A stretch of DNA of 33,630 nucleotides from JALOAT01 sp041677345 (GTDB taxonomy: Bacteria > Pseudomonadota > Gammaproteobacteria > Thiohalomonadales > Thiohalomonadaceae). The notes below the pieces were generated by a model, which was not told the DNA's origin, did not search any database, and saw only the letters and a program-made list of their open reading frames with translations. Within the stretch, counting starts at the first letter, position 1; each line of letters begins with the position of its first letter. The stretch lies in assembly GCA_041677345.1 (NCBI GenBank), contig JBAYQE010000023.1, positions 1-33,630 of the forward strand, given 5' to 3'. A program made the position numbers and the translations under genes. Shown here one piece after another: positions 1 to 8,972 of this stretch.

Positions 1-1838
1 CGGCGCAGCGCGCGAGCCCTTTCCGCAACGGGGGTGGCGGACCATGCGGACGCGCCGGCGGCGGCACTGTCGAGGGCTTGGCGCACGCTCGCCTCGTCGG
101 CTTCAGCCACCTGTCCAATCCTGCAGCGCCGGTCGTGGGGACTGGTGAGTGGACGAGTGCGGCCGCTCATGGCATGCCCCGCAATCAGGGGGGCGGCGTG
201 CCAGTCGTGGTGCAATTGAGCCCGAACCGCATCGTAGAGCGAGTTCTCGTCCCTGCAGTTATCGAGTGCGACGCCGCGACTGTTGTGTCGTTCGGTGCCA
301 TACATGGCCCTGGGCAGAGGTATGGAAGGATTGGCACTCACCCCGCGGCTGCGTATGCGCTGCACGGGATCGGCCGCGAGTCTTTCGATGGGCACGTCAG
401 GATCGGCGATGCGATGCACGAATGAGGTATTGGCGCCGTTTTCCAGCAAACGGCGCACCAGATAAGGCAGCAACTCACGGTGGTCACCCACCGGTGCGTA
501 GACGCGGCAAGCGGCCGTACCGTCGCGCACGAGGGTGTCGTAGAGCGCCTCACCCATGCCGTGGAGGCGCTGGAACTCGAAGGGGCGATCGCCCGCCAGC
601 TGCAGCACCGCAGCCACCGTGTGAGCATTGTGGGTGGCGAATTGCGGATAAAGCCGGTCATGCGCGAACAGGTGCCGTATGGCGGCGAGATAGGCCACGT
701 CGGTGTGGGCCTTGCGGGTGAAAACCGGATAGCCCCCAAGGCCGAGTTGCTGCGCGCGCTTGATCTCGTAATCCCAGTAGGCGCCCTTTACCAGACGCAC
801 GGGGATGCGGCGGTGTTGTGTTTCGGCCACTTCGGCCAGCCAGTCCAGCACGGCGCGGGCACGCTTTTGATAAGCCTGCACGGCCAGGCCGAGGCCGTCC
901 CAATCGTTCAGACGTGGCGCGCCAAGCGCGTGGTGAAAGACCTCAAGGGTGAGTTCCAGCCGATGAGATTCTTCGGCATCCACGCTGAGGGGCACGTCAT
1001 AGTCGCGGGCGAGCGCCGCCAGGTCGGACAATATGCCCGCAAGTTCCGGCAAAGCCCGTTTGCGTTGGTTGTATTCGAAGCGTGGGTGCAGTGCCGACAA
1101 CTTCACCGATACCCCGGGGCGGGCAGGTAACCCGTGCTGCGCCGAGCGGCCGATTGTGACGATGGCATCGGCATAGGTATCGCGGTAGCGGGCGGCGTCG
1201 GCGCGCGTGAGCGCCGCCTCGCCCAGCATGTCGAATGACCAGCGGTAATGAGCGGCGTTGCCTGTACGGGTACGCCGCAGCGCTGCGGCAATATCGGGTG
1301 CTGCCACGAAATGCTCCGCAAGCAGATGCATGGCGGCGTGCAGTGCACGGCGGATCACCGGCTCGCTGCCGCGCGTGAGCAGTCGTGCCAGGAGCCCGCT
1401 CGGACCGGTTGCCGCCGCATCGGGCACTGACACCAGACGCCCGGAGAGCAGCAGGCCCCAGGTGGAGGCGTTGACGAGCAAGGATGGGCTGTGGCCCAGG
1501 TGGGTATCCCATTGCGCGGGCGTGAGTTTATCGCGCACAAGCAGATCGGCCGTCGCCGCATCCGGGATGCGCAACAGACCCTCGGCAAGACTCATCAGCA
1601 GCACGCCTTCCTGGCTGTCGAGCCCGTATTCGTTCAGGAAGGCGTCGAGGGGCAGGTGTGGCCCATGCCCGCCACGCACCGCGCGCACCAAAGCCGCCGC
1701 GCGCGCGCCGATGGCGTCACTGAGCTCGGTGGAAAAGGCGGCTGCGTCGAGCAGTCGTTTGACACAGCGTGCTTCGTCCGCCAGGTGCGCGGCGGCCAGC
1801 GTGTCGGGAAGGAGACAAGGGTGGCTTGCATCGTCCAT
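1..1838 (-). CDS. putA: Bifunctional proline dehydrogenase / P5C dehydrogenase PutA, 5' part
   Basis: Oxidises proline to glutamate: an FAD-dependent proline dehydrogenase half makes P5C, which an NAD-dependent aldehyde dehydrogenase half oxidises. The minus frame is open from ATG 1838 to the window edge, 612 codons, so the C-terminal part is missing. An in-frame TGA lies just upstream (1845-1847), fixing ATG 1838 as the first start. PRODH hallmarks visible in order are DAEESHRLELTLEVF, LVKGAYWDYEIKRAQ, FEFQRLHGMGEALYD and YLVRRLLENGANTSF. The start of the aldehyde dehydrogenase domain follows, with VAEADEASVRQAL near the end. The protein begins almost directly with the PutA helical/PRODH region; there is no N-terminal ribbon-helix-helix DNA-binding domain, so it should not be the autorepressor type found in E. 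coli. It lies 131 nt downstream of selD on the same strand; no functional link is evident. The Shine-Dalgarno is weak. Confidence 0.93.
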   Translation of the reverse strand, partial: MDDASHPCLLPDTLAAAHLADEARCVKRLLDAAAFSTELSDAIGARAAALVRAVRGGHGPHLPLDAFLNEYGLDSQEGVLLMSLAEGLLRIPDAATADLLVRDKLTPAQWDTHLGHSPSLLVNASTWGLLLSGRLVSVPDAAATGPSGLLARLLTRGSEPVIRRALHAAMHLLAEHFVAAPDIAAALRRTRTGNAAHYRWSFDMLGEAALTRADAARYRDTYADAIVTIGRSAQHGLPARPGVSVKLSALHPRFEYNQRKRALPELAGILSDLAALARDYDVPLSVDAEESHRLELTLEVFHHALGAPRLNDWDGLGLAVQAYQKRARAVLDWLAEVAETQHRRIPVRLVKGAYWDYEIKRAQQLGLGGYPVFTRKAHTDVAYLAAIRHLFAHDRLYPQFATHNAHTVAAVLQLAGDRPFEFQRLHGMGEALYDTLVRDGTAACRVYAPVGDHRELLPYLVRRLLENGANTSFVHRIADPDVPIERLAADPVQRIRSRGVSANPSIPLPRAMYGTERHNSRGVALDNCRDENSLYDAVRAQLHHDWHAAPLIAGHAMSGRTRPLTSPHDRRCRIGQVAEADEASVRQALDSAAAGASAWSATPVAERARALR

Positions 1839-1969
1839 GGTGGATCACGCCTGGGCGTACCGACAGCGCAGGTACTGTCCGCCGGAAAAACCATGCCAGC
1901 CCTTTACCTGCGAGGGTTTGCCCTGTGGATGAAAGCGGCGGTTCGGGGCGCCTTGCCCTGTATGCAGCA

Positions 1970-3037
1970 TCAGGCGCCGACGCGTACCTCCGGGGTGCCT
2001 GCTTCCAGGTGGCCCACTACGGCCGCTGAGGTGAAGCCCGCTGCGTGGAATGTATCGAGCACCGCGCCAACGCTGTCTTGCGCACAGGCGGCGAGCAGAC
2101 CGCCGCTGGTCTGGGGATCGCACAGCAGGCGTTGCGCCCAGGCGGGCAGGTCGGAGGCAATCTGCACTTCGGTACCATAGCTCGCCCAATTGCGTTCGAT
2201 GGCGCCGGGCCCGATGCCTTGCGGCGCGAGCACAGCAGCGGTGGGCAACAGCGGCACGTGCGCGAAATTCACCTGCGCGGCGAGTCCTGAGGCGCGACAG
2301 ATCTCCAGAAGGTGACCGAGCAGGCCGAAGCCGGTCACGTCGGTGAGCGCGTGCACACCGGGCAGCTCGGCCAAGTCGGGCCCCACGCTGTTCAGACGCG
2401 TGGTGGAGGCCAGCATTTCCGCGTAGCCGTTGGCGTCGAGCCTGCCTTTCTTCAGTGCCGTGGCGAGCACGCCAACTCCCAGCGGCTTGCTCAAAACCAA
2501 CACATCACCCGGGCGCGCGGCATCGTTGCGCATCACCTTTTGCGGATGCACCGTGCCCATCACGGCGAGCCCATAGATCGGTTCCGGGGTGTCGATGGAA
2601 TGGCCACCGGCCAGGGCCACGCCCGCCGTGCGGCATACCTCCGCACCACCTTCCAGGATGCGGCGGATGGCGGTGATGGACAGCTTGTCCAAGGGCATCC
2701 CGACGATGGCCAGGGCCATGCACGGCCGGCCACCCATGGCATACACATCGGAAAGCGCATTGGTAGCGGCGATGCGGCCGAAGTCGAACGGATCATCCAC
2801 GATGGGCATGAAAAAATCCGTGGTGGCGATGAGTGCCTGCTCGTCGTTGAGACGCATCACTGCTGCGTCGTCGCTGGTCTCGCTACCGACCATGAGTGCC
2901 GGATGGGCAAAACCCATGGCCATGCCTTCCAGCGCGCTGCGCAGCACGCCCGGTGCGATCTTGCAGCCGCAGCCGCCGCCGTGGGAAAGCGCGGTGAGAC
3001 GGACCGGAGGAAGAATCGATGCGGCGGTGTTGGTCAT
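1970..3037 (-). CDS. selD: Selenide, water dikinase SelD (selenophosphate synthetase)
   Basis: Makes selenophosphate from selenide and ATP, the selenium donor for SelA (and for tRNA 2-selenouridine if SelU exists). The 355-aa product carries the catalytic GGGCGCK motif, with Cys23 and Lys26 matching E. coli Cys17/Lys20; the active residue is Cys, not selenocysteine. Other family blocks are TTDFFMPIVDDPFDFGRIA (the ATP/metal-binding Asp cluster), ALSDVYAMGGRP, GGHSIDTPEPIYGLAV and LTDVTGFGLLGHL. Start chosen at ATG 3037 because an AGGAG lies about 6 nt upstream; an in-frame start at 3070 would add 11 unconserved residues. It is the last gene of the sel block, 104 nt after tRNA-Sec on the same strand. 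Confidence 0.96.
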   Translation of the reverse strand: MTNTAASILPPVRLTALSHGGGCGCKIAPGVLRSALEGMAMGFAHPALMVGSETSDDAAVMRLNDEQALIATTDFFMPIVDDPFDFGRIAATNALSDVYAMGGRPCMALAIVGMPLDKLSITAIRRILEGGAEVCRTAGVALAGGHSIDTPEPIYGLAVMGTVHPQKVMRNDAARPGDVLVLSKPLGVGVLATALKKGRLDANGYAEMLASTTRLNSVGPDLAELPGVHALTDVTGFGLLGHLLEICRASGLAAQVNFAHVPLLPTAAVLAPQGIGPGAIERNWASYGTEVQIASDLPAWAQRLLCDPQTSGGLLAACAQDSVGAVLDTFHAAGFTSAAVVGHLEAGTPEVRVGA

Positions 3038-3141
3038 GGCGACTCCTGTGCACGAGCGTTGGAAAGACACGGAGATGAAGCACGATGTATGCGCGAGGGA
3101 TCGGCAGCATGCACGTAGGGGATGTAAACGCTGCGGAAGAA

Positions 3142-3237
3142 TGGCGGAAGAGAGTGGGAGTCGAACCCACCAGGGACCGCCTGGCGACCCCTGCCGGTTT
3201 TGAAGACCGGCCGCCCCACCGGGGAACGATCTCTTCC
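3142..3237 (-). tRNA. selC: Selenocysteine tRNA, anticodon UCA
   Basis: Read on the minus strand this is a 96-nt tRNA with encoded CCA. The acceptor arms GGAAGAG and CTCTTCC pair, the discriminator is G, the anticodon loop CTTCAAA gives anticodon TCA, and there is a long variable arm and an extended acceptor/T stack as in bacterial tRNA-Sec. It is charged with Ser by SerRS, converted to Sec-tRNA by SelA and delivered by SelB. Its 5' end is only 8 nt after the selB stop codon, so it is probably cut out of the selAB transcript. Confidence 0.96.
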
Positions 3238-3245
3238 AGGACTGA

Positions 3246-5144
3246 TCATGGGAGCACCCATTGGCGTTCTGCGCCGGGCTGGCGCAACAAGTGCTCGTCG
3301 CGGACGCGTCGGGTGTATCCGACCCGATCGAAGAATTCGAGGATGTGGACGGCTACCTTGCGGCCGCCACCGATCACGTTGCGCAGCGATGCGGCGCGGG
3401 CGCCGCCCTCTTGCGCACAAAGCGCGCTCACCTCCTGTGCGAGCCAGGCCACGGACTCTGCGCTGAAGTAATGATCGTGTGCCACTGGATAGGCGAGACC
3501 GACACGCGCCACGCGCTTCATGAATGCCCGCACGGCAGCCTCGGGAAGATGGGTGGCACGTGCGATGTCACGTACGCGTGGCGGGTTGTTGGGCGTCTCC
3601 TCGATGAGCGGCTTCAGCGTGCGCCACAGTTCTGCATCCTCCGCCGCCAGGCTGGCGCGATGCCCCGGCAGGTGCAGCCAGCCACCGGTCTGAGCCAGGC
3701 GGCCGCTCGCCAGCAACTCGTCGCTCAGGCGATCGAAGGCGGCGCGCCACAGCGTGGGCAGCGTCAGGCGCCGCAATCGGTCTCGCTCCACCCCGATCAT
3801 GTCCGGCGCACGCTCGTGTTCAGCACCCGCTGCCGCCAGTAGTCGCTCTCCAAGCTGTCGCCAGCCGTCGGGCGCGAACCCGATGCAGCTGTCACCCACG
3901 GGTACCGTGACCAATTGCATCCCGGCCCACAACACGTTCGCCTCTGCTGGGGCGAGATTGCGGTTGAGCGCGAAACGTGCGAGATCGACGCCCGCGCTCT
4001 GGTGTGCGAGTGCGTGTTGCAGTGAGGGACGTGGATCGTCGTTACGCAGCAGGTGCAGGTACGTGAGATGCGGTACAGCACGCTTGTGGCGCGTGGGTGG
4101 GAAGATGTCGAGTACGCGGCCTCCGGCGATGGTTTGGCTCGCCGATTGATCGCGCAGCACGAACCGATCGCGGGCCAGCGCACCCAGCGGCCTGTCGAGC
4201 AGGAATTCGGCAAGTCCGGTGGCTCCCGGCGCCAATGTCTCACCCTCGAGCAGCGCGATCCGGGCCATCACATCCGCGGCACCCAGATGCAGGTGTACCG
4301 GTTGCCAGTGGCGCAAGGCCGTCAGGGCGCGGACCTCGGCGTGAAAACGTTGCAGCGGCTGGTGCAGGCTCGGTGCCACCAGCCAATCACCGCGACCCAA
4401 ATCGGATTTTTCCACATCCCCTGCCAGGTTGATGGCGATGCGCTCGCCTGCCTTTCCCATTTCGGCGGGACGGTCGTGCACGCGCAGGCCGCGTACGCGC
4501 ACCCGGCGCCCGAGCGGTGTCAGCGTGAGCGTGTCGCCCACTGCCACGGTCCCCGAAAACGCGGTCCCCGTCACCACCAGGCCGATGCCCTGCAAGATGA
4601 AGACGCGATCGACGGCCAGACGGAAACCGCCCGTGCTGTGGGGTACTTCATGGGCCGCGGCGGCGTTGAGCAAGTGCTCGCGCAAGGCATCGACACCCGT
4701 TCCCGTGATCGATGACACGGGGAATACTGGCGCTGTGCCGAATGGCGAGCCGGCGAGCAGTGCGGTGATTTCCTGTTGTACCGCGGCGAGCCGCTCCGGC
4801 GGGACGGCATCAATCTTGGTGATCGTCACGGCGCCGGCGTCGAGGCCGAGCAGCGTGGCGATGGCGAAGTGCTCGCGGGTCTGCGGCATGGGGCCGTCAT
4901 CTGCAGCAACCACCAGGAGCAGATAATCGATGCCGGTGGCCCCGGCCAGCATGTTGCGCACCAGCCGCTCATGGCCCGGCACGTCCACGAAGCCTAGCCG
5001 GCTGCCGCCGGCGTAGGCGTAGCCCAGGTCAAGTGTGATCCCGCGTGCCTTTTCCTCTTGCAGGCGGTCGCACTCCACACCGGTGAGTGCCCGCACCAGC
5101 GAGGTCTTGCCGTGATCGATGTGGCCTGCCGTTCCGACAATCAC
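3246..5144 (-). CDS. selB: Selenocysteine-specific elongation factor SelB
   Basis: GTPase that carries Sec-tRNA to UGA codons followed by a SECIS hairpin. The G domain starts at once with VGTAGHIDHGKTSL (P-loop GHIDHGKT), then RGITLDLGYAY (switch I), DVPGHE (G3) and TKID (G4). EF-Tu-like barrel domains follow, then winged-helix repeats in the C-terminal half that bind the SECIS; the length of 632 aa is normal. Start: a longer reading begins at TTG 5150, but GTG 5144 gives a protein start aligned with E. coli SelB (Met-Ile-x-x-T-A-G-H) and overlaps the selA stop in a GTGA tetranucleotide typical of translational coupling. I therefore chose GTG 5144. The stop is 8 nt before tRNA-Sec. Confidence 0.96.
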   Translation of the reverse strand: MIVGTAGHIDHGKTSLVRALTGVECDRLQEEKARGITLDLGYAYAGGSRLGFVDVPGHERLVRNMLAGATGIDYLLLVVAADDGPMPQTREHFAIATLLGLDAGAVTITKIDAVPPERLAAVQQEITALLAGSPFGTAPVFPVSSITGTGVDALREHLLNAAAAHEVPHSTGGFRLAVDRVFILQGIGLVVTGTAFSGTVAVGDTLTLTPLGRRVRVRGLRVHDRPAEMGKAGERIAINLAGDVEKSDLGRGDWLVAPSLHQPLQRFHAEVRALTALRHWQPVHLHLGAADVMARIALLEGETLAPGATGLAEFLLDRPLGALARDRFVLRDQSASQTIAGGRVLDIFPPTRHKRAVPHLTYLHLLRNDDPRPSLQHALAHQSAGVDLARFALNRNLAPAEANVLWAGMQLVTVPVGDSCIGFAPDGWRQLGERLLAAAGAEHERAPDMIGVERDRLRRLTLPTLWRAAFDRLSDELLASGRLAQTGGWLHLPGHRASLAAEDAELWRTLKPLIEETPNNPPRVRDIARATHLPEAAVRAFMKRVARVGLAYPVAHDHYFSAESVAWLAQEVSALCAQEGGARAASLRNVIGGGRKVAVHILEFFDRVGYTRRVRDEHLLRQPGAERQWVLP

Positions 5145-6568
5145 GGACAAGGCCCCAGGTGTGCAAGCTGTGTGAGCAGGCCATGCTCATCTTCGAGGCA
5201 ACGCAGATCCAGACGTACGGCGCCGGTTTCGATGCGGCCTATTACCGGTATGGGCAGGGCGCGCAGTTCCTCTTCCAGACGTTGCAGTGCGCGGCCTTGG
5301 CCCTTGCCGCGCACCTGCGGACGCAACACCAGTGCGACGCTCGGCAGTCGCTCGACCGGCAGGGCGCCCGAACCGATCTGACTCTGACAGGGTTCGAGGC
5401 TTACCTCGGCACGCTGGCTGAGGAGCGTGCGCGCCGCAGGCAGCAGGCGCTGGGCGCAGGCGAGGATGTCGGCCTCACTGCGTGTAAGCTGGCGCAGGGT
5501 GGGTAACCGCTCGCACAGGCGCTGCGGATCGCGGTAGAGCCGAAGCACCGCCTCCATTGCCGACAGGGTCATCTTGTCGCAGCGCAGCGCGCGCTTCAGC
5601 GGATTTTTCTTGATGCGGGCCACGAGGTCGCGTCGGCCGACGATGATGCCCGCCTGCGGACCGCCCAGCAGCTTGTCTCCGCTGAAGGTGACCAGATCGG
5701 CGCCTGCGGCCAAGGCCTCCTGCACCGTTGGCTCGTGCGGCAGTCCAAAGCGCTCGAGTTCGATGAACGTGCCACTGCCCAGATCGACGGCAAAGGGCAA
5801 ACCGGCCTCGTGGGCCATGGCGGCAAGCTGTGTCTCGGGCACATTGTGGGTGAAGCCGTGGATGGCGTAGTTGCTGGCGTGCACCTTGAGCAGCAGGGCG
5901 GTACGGGATGAAATGGCCTGTTGAAAATCCTGTCCATGGGTGCGGTTGGTGGTACCGACTTCGCGCAGCTTTGCACCCGCGCGACCCATGATATCGGGCA
6001 CGCGAAAGGCCCCGCCGATCTCCACCAGTTCACCGCGTGAAACCACGACTTCCTTGCGGAGCGCGAGCGTGTTCAGCATGAGCAGCACGGCCGCCGCGTT
6101 GTTGTTCACGACGGTAGCGGCTTCTGCACCGGTGAGCTCGCGGAACAGATCGGCGATCAGGTCGTCGCGGTCACCGCGGCGACCCTTGGCAAGATCGTAC
6201 TCCAGGTTGGATGCGCCGCGTGCCGCCGCCGCCATCGCGCTGATGGCCTCCTCGGGGAGTAACGCACGGCCAAGATTCGTGTGTAATACCGTACCGGTGA
6301 GATTGAACACCGGACGCAGGCAGGGGCGCGCGCGTTCCTTCAGCCTCCGGCCAAGGCGTACCAGCAGGACATCAATTCCAAAGACTTCAGCGCGTGCACC
6401 CTGGACACGCTCGTGTCGCGCCTCGTCCAACAGCGCGCGTAGCGTCGCGGTTACAAAAGTGCGGCCGAACTGCTCTATGTACGGCGCAACCTCCGGCATG
6501 GACAGCAGACGGTCCACGGAAGGTGGGCGTGCGGGTGGACAGGAAGTCTGCGCGTTCTGGTTTTTCAT
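5141..6568 (-). CDS. selA: L-seryl-tRNA(Sec) selenium transferase SelA
   Basis: PLP enzyme converting Ser-tRNA-Sec to Sec-tRNA-Sec using selenophosphate; the family works as a homodecamer. The sequence shows the N-terminal PSVDRLLSMPEV segment, NLTGTVLHTNLGRALL, ASNLEYDL, VVNNNAAAVLL and the PLP lysine block FSGDKLLGGPQAGI with Lys299 in this numbering (E. coli Lys295). Length 475 aa, close to the 463 of E. coli. Start uncertain: ATG 6568 (MKNQNAQTS) is used here, but GTG 6592 in the same frame would add 8 residues, and neither has a good Shine-Dalgarno. It is the first gene of the selA-selB-selC-selD block and overlaps selB by 4 nt. Confidence 0.95.
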   Translation of the reverse strand: MKNQNAQTSCPPARPPSVDRLLSMPEVAPYIEQFGRTFVTATLRALLDEARHERVQGARAEVFGIDVLLVRLGRRLKERARPCLRPVFNLTGTVLHTNLGRALLPEEAISAMAAAARGASNLEYDLAKGRRGDRDDLIADLFRELTGAEAATVVNNNAAAVLLMLNTLALRKEVVVSRGELVEIGGAFRVPDIMGRAGAKLREVGTTNRTHGQDFQQAISSRTALLLKVHASNYAIHGFTHNVPETQLAAMAHEAGLPFAVDLGSGTFIELERFGLPHEPTVQEALAAGADLVTFSGDKLLGGPQAGIIVGRRDLVARIKKNPLKRALRCDKMTLSAMEAVLRLYRDPQRLCERLPTLRQLTRSEADILACAQRLLPAARTLLSQRAEVSLEPCQSQIGSGALPVERLPSVALVLRPQVRGKGQGRALQRLEEELRALPIPVIGRIETGAVRLDLRCLEDEHGLLTQLAHLGPCP

Positions 6569-6892
6569 TTGTGCGCGGGCAGGACCTGCCACGCCTCATG
6601 CATCCGTAAGAAAACATCCGTTGTTCGTAGTGGACCCGTTCTGCGGGTCAACTCGGAGCGGGAAGCAGTGACCGGGACGGGCGGCCCCGGCTATCACTTC
6701 ACGCTACCTTGAATGTTGTAGACCACGCGTCGAGGATTCGCCTGCCCGGGACAGGGTCGCATGACAGTTCATGCACGGCGGACCGGCTGGCTGGGCGGGC
6801 GTGCTGCGGTGGTAAGAAATTGGCCAGGCGAGGACGCGGTGATTTGGAGCGGGCTGTGCCGTGGGGTGGGGGGAATTGCCGGGAACCGGCCC
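6569..6892. other. Intergenic region between cheR end and selA start
   Basis: About 320 nt with no convincing gene on either strand. It holds the presumed sel promoter region and a short inverted repeat, GCATGA-CAGT-TCATGC at 6759-6774, of unknown role. Both flanking genes run on the minus strand, so the region must contain the cheR transcript end and the sel promoter, but no clear terminator with a U tract is visible. Confidence 0.5.
6624..6651 (-). promoter_or_regulatory. Possible sigma-70 promoter of the sel block
   Basis: On the minus strand TTGACC (6646-6651) is followed after 16 nt by TACGAA (6624-6629). The -35 is good (5/6), the -10 is poor (3/6). It is the best sigma-70 pair seen upstream of selA, but tentative. 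Confidence 0.3.
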
Positions 6893-7792
6893 TTATGACT
6901 TGGCGGATGCCGGCTTGACGCGGTAGACCACGCCTTGTGGCGTACGCACGATCTCGAAGGCGTCAGTGTAGCTGGTGGGCGATTCGGAACCTCCCAGAAA
7001 CAGGTAGCCGCCGGGATTGAGCACTTGGGCGATACGCTCCAGGATGTTGCGTTTTACCGCACTTGAGAAGTAAATGAGCACGTTGCGGCAGAACACCACC
7101 TCGAACTTGCCGAGACTGGCATAGCTCTGCAGCAGGTTGAGTTCCCGGAAGGTCACACGGCCGCGGATTTCCGGTTTCACCTCCCAGCGATCACCCTTCT
7201 GGGTAAACCAGCGCATGCGTTCGGGTGCCAGGCCGCGGTCGAGTGCCATGCGGTCGTAGCTGGCGCTGTTGGCCTCGCGCAGCATGGAGGGGGAGATGTC
7301 GGTACCTATCACCTGCAGCAGCGGCGGCAGTGCCCCCGGTCGCGTCAGCAGGAATTCCTGCAGCGTGATGCTGATGGAGTAGGCTTCCTGGCCCGAGGAG
7401 CTGGCGGCCGACCAGATGCGCAGTTGCTTCGGACGCTTCTGGGCGAATTCCGGGAGGATGAACCGGGACAGCACCTCGAAAGGATAACCGTCACGAAACC
7501 ACTGCGTTTCATTGGTGGTCATGGCGTCGATGACGCTCTCGCGCAGCTTGCCGCCAGGCTGCGCCCTCATGCGTCCCATGAGCTCACCGAGATCCGTGAT
7601 GCCGAAGTCGCGCATCACCCGGCTCAAGCGGCTGGTGACCAGGTAATGCTTGTTGTCGCCGAGCATGATACCGCAGGCTTCTTCGAGGAAGGTGCGGAAG
7701 GCAGCGTATTCTTGTTGAGAGATCTGCACGGTCCGAGACGTCGTTGAAGTGGCGGGAATATAGCACGGCGTGGAATCGTACAGGCGGTTCAT
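6893..7792 (-). CDS. cheR: Chemotaxis protein methyltransferase CheR
   Basis: Uses S-adenosylmethionine to methylate glutamates on chemoreceptors, giving sensory adaptation. The 299-aa protein has the N-terminal helical CheR domain (ISQQEYAAFRTFLEEACGI), the TNETQWFRDGYPFE block, the SAM-binding motif IWSAASSSGQEAYS, then GTDISPSML and the catalytic-domain signature FCRNVLIYFS. The SAM loop reads SSSGQE where many CheRs have STGEE, a mild variation. ATG 7792 overlaps the receptor gene's stop in an ATGA tetranucleotide, which supports this start and says it is translated with the receptor. Third gene of cheV-mcp-cheR. Confidence 0.95.
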   Translation of the reverse strand: MNRLYDSTPCYIPATSTTSRTVQISQQEYAAFRTFLEEACGIMLGDNKHYLVTSRLSRVMRDFGITDLGELMGRMRAQPGGKLRESVIDAMTTNETQWFRDGYPFEVLSRFILPEFAQKRPKQLRIWSAASSSGQEAYSISITLQEFLLTRPGALPPLLQVIGTDISPSMLREANSASYDRMALDRGLAPERMRWFTQKGDRWEVKPEIRGRVTFRELNLLQSYASLGKFEVVFCRNVLIYFSSAVKRNILERIAQVLNPGGYLFLGGSESPTSYTDAFEIVRTPQGVVYRVKPASAKS

Positions 7793-8970
7793 GAGGCGCG
7801 GAACTGTATCACGTAGGCACGCAGTTCCTCCGCCAGTTCGGACACCTTCGCGCCGGTGGCGGACAGCCCGTCGGCACTGGTCACCGAGACGGCGGCACTC
7901 TCGCGCATGTCCTGTACGGCGCGGTTCACCTCGGCAGCGAAGGAGACCTGCTCGGTGGCGAGGCCCGCGATATTGTTGTTCATCGCATGGATGCTGTTCA
8001 CCGCGGAGGCAATGGCCTCCAGTGCCTGTGCGGCTCCGGCCGCTTCGCGGCTCTCGTCGCGGGCCCGGTTGCGGTGGGCTTCCAGCGCCGCCATCGCTTC
8101 CCGGCTGCTGTGTTGCAGGCGCTCTGTGACGGTCTGGATTTCAGTCACGCAGGTTTGTGTGCGCGAGGCGAGGGCCCGAACTTCGTCGGCCACCACAGCG
8201 AACCCGCGGCCCTGTTCGCCCGCCCGCGCCGCCTCGATAGCGGCATTGAGCGCGAGAAGGTTGGTCTGCTCGGCAATACCTTTGATGACCGATAGCACAG
8301 TACCGATATTGTCACTGTCGTTGGCCAATGTGGCCATCGCTTCCGCGGCACGTTCGGCGTCGCTCGCCAGTTCGTTAACGCCCGTGATCGTCCTCGAAAC
8401 GACCTGACGCCCTGTGTCCGCATTTTCGTCGGCCAGTTGTGCTGCCGTTGCTGCCTCTCCCGCGGCGACCGTCACGTCTGTGATGCGCCTTGCCATCTCG
8501 TGCATGGAGCCGGCCGCATCCTCCGTATCGCGCTGCTGGCGACGTACCTGCTCGTTGGCGCCTTCGACCGCCCGGGCGAGGACGTTGGCCTCACGCGAGA
8601 GGGTGGCCACGGTAGCGTTGATACGCGCAACCATGGCGCGCAGGGTTTCCGCCATGGCATTGAAGCTGTCCACGATCTCGCCTATCACGTCGGCGCTTTC
8701 AAGGGTGCAGCGGTGTGATACATCCTTGTTGCTGATGGCGTTCGTCACCGTGGAAATGCGGCGTAGCTTGCGCAGCAGAATGATGTTCACCAACCAGTAA
8801 TTGGCGATGCCCATGGTGAGACCAGCCATGATGCATCCCACCACGAACCACAGCCGGAGTCCCGGTTTCCAGTCCACGAAGAACTGCGCATACAGTGGGA
8901 ACAGCAGGCCCATGCTGAGCCCGAAGCCCAGGAAGGCCAGCATCATGTTACGCAATATGCTGGGTCGCAC
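7789..8970 (-). CDS. Methyl-accepting chemotaxis protein without a periplasmic ligand domain
   Basis: Membrane chemoreceptor signalling to CheA/CheW. Two hydrophobic segments (about residues 9-31 and 38-66) are separated by only about six polar residues, so there is no periplasmic sensor domain. A HAMP-like stretch (RKLRRISTVTNAISNKD onward) is followed by the coiled-coil signalling domain with the conserved hairpin tip EQTNLLALNAAIEAARAGEQ and GFAVVADEVRALA. The C-terminus ends AYVIQFRAS with no CheR-tethering pentapeptide (NWETF type). Length 393 aa. Start is GTG 8970, two nt after the cheV stop; ATG 8946 in frame is an alternative. Input may come from the membrane, from a partner protein or from the cytoplasmic coiled coil. 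Confidence 0.92.
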   Translation of the reverse strand: MRPSILRNMMLAFLGFGLSMGLLFPLYAQFFVDWKPGLRLWFVVGCIMAGLTMGIANYWLVNIILLRKLRRISTVTNAISNKDVSHRCTLESADVIGEIVDSFNAMAETLRAMVARINATVATLSREANVLARAVEGANEQVRRQQRDTEDAAGSMHEMARRITDVTVAAGEAATAAQLADENADTGRQVVSRTITGVNELASDAERAAEAMATLANDSDNIGTVLSVIKGIAEQTNLLALNAAIEAARAGEQGRGFAVVADEVRALASRTQTCVTEIQTVTERLQHSSREAMAALEAHRNRARDESREAAGAAQALEAIASAVNSIHAMNNNIAGLATEQVSFAAEVNRAVQDMRESAAVSVTSADGLSATGAKVSELAEELRAYVIQFRAS

Positions 8971-8972
8971 GC

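Noticed and set aside
149..1130. Several long plus-strand frames over 1-1838
   Set aside because: They are shadows of the GC-rich putA gene on the minus strand, whose translation shows clear PRODH motifs.
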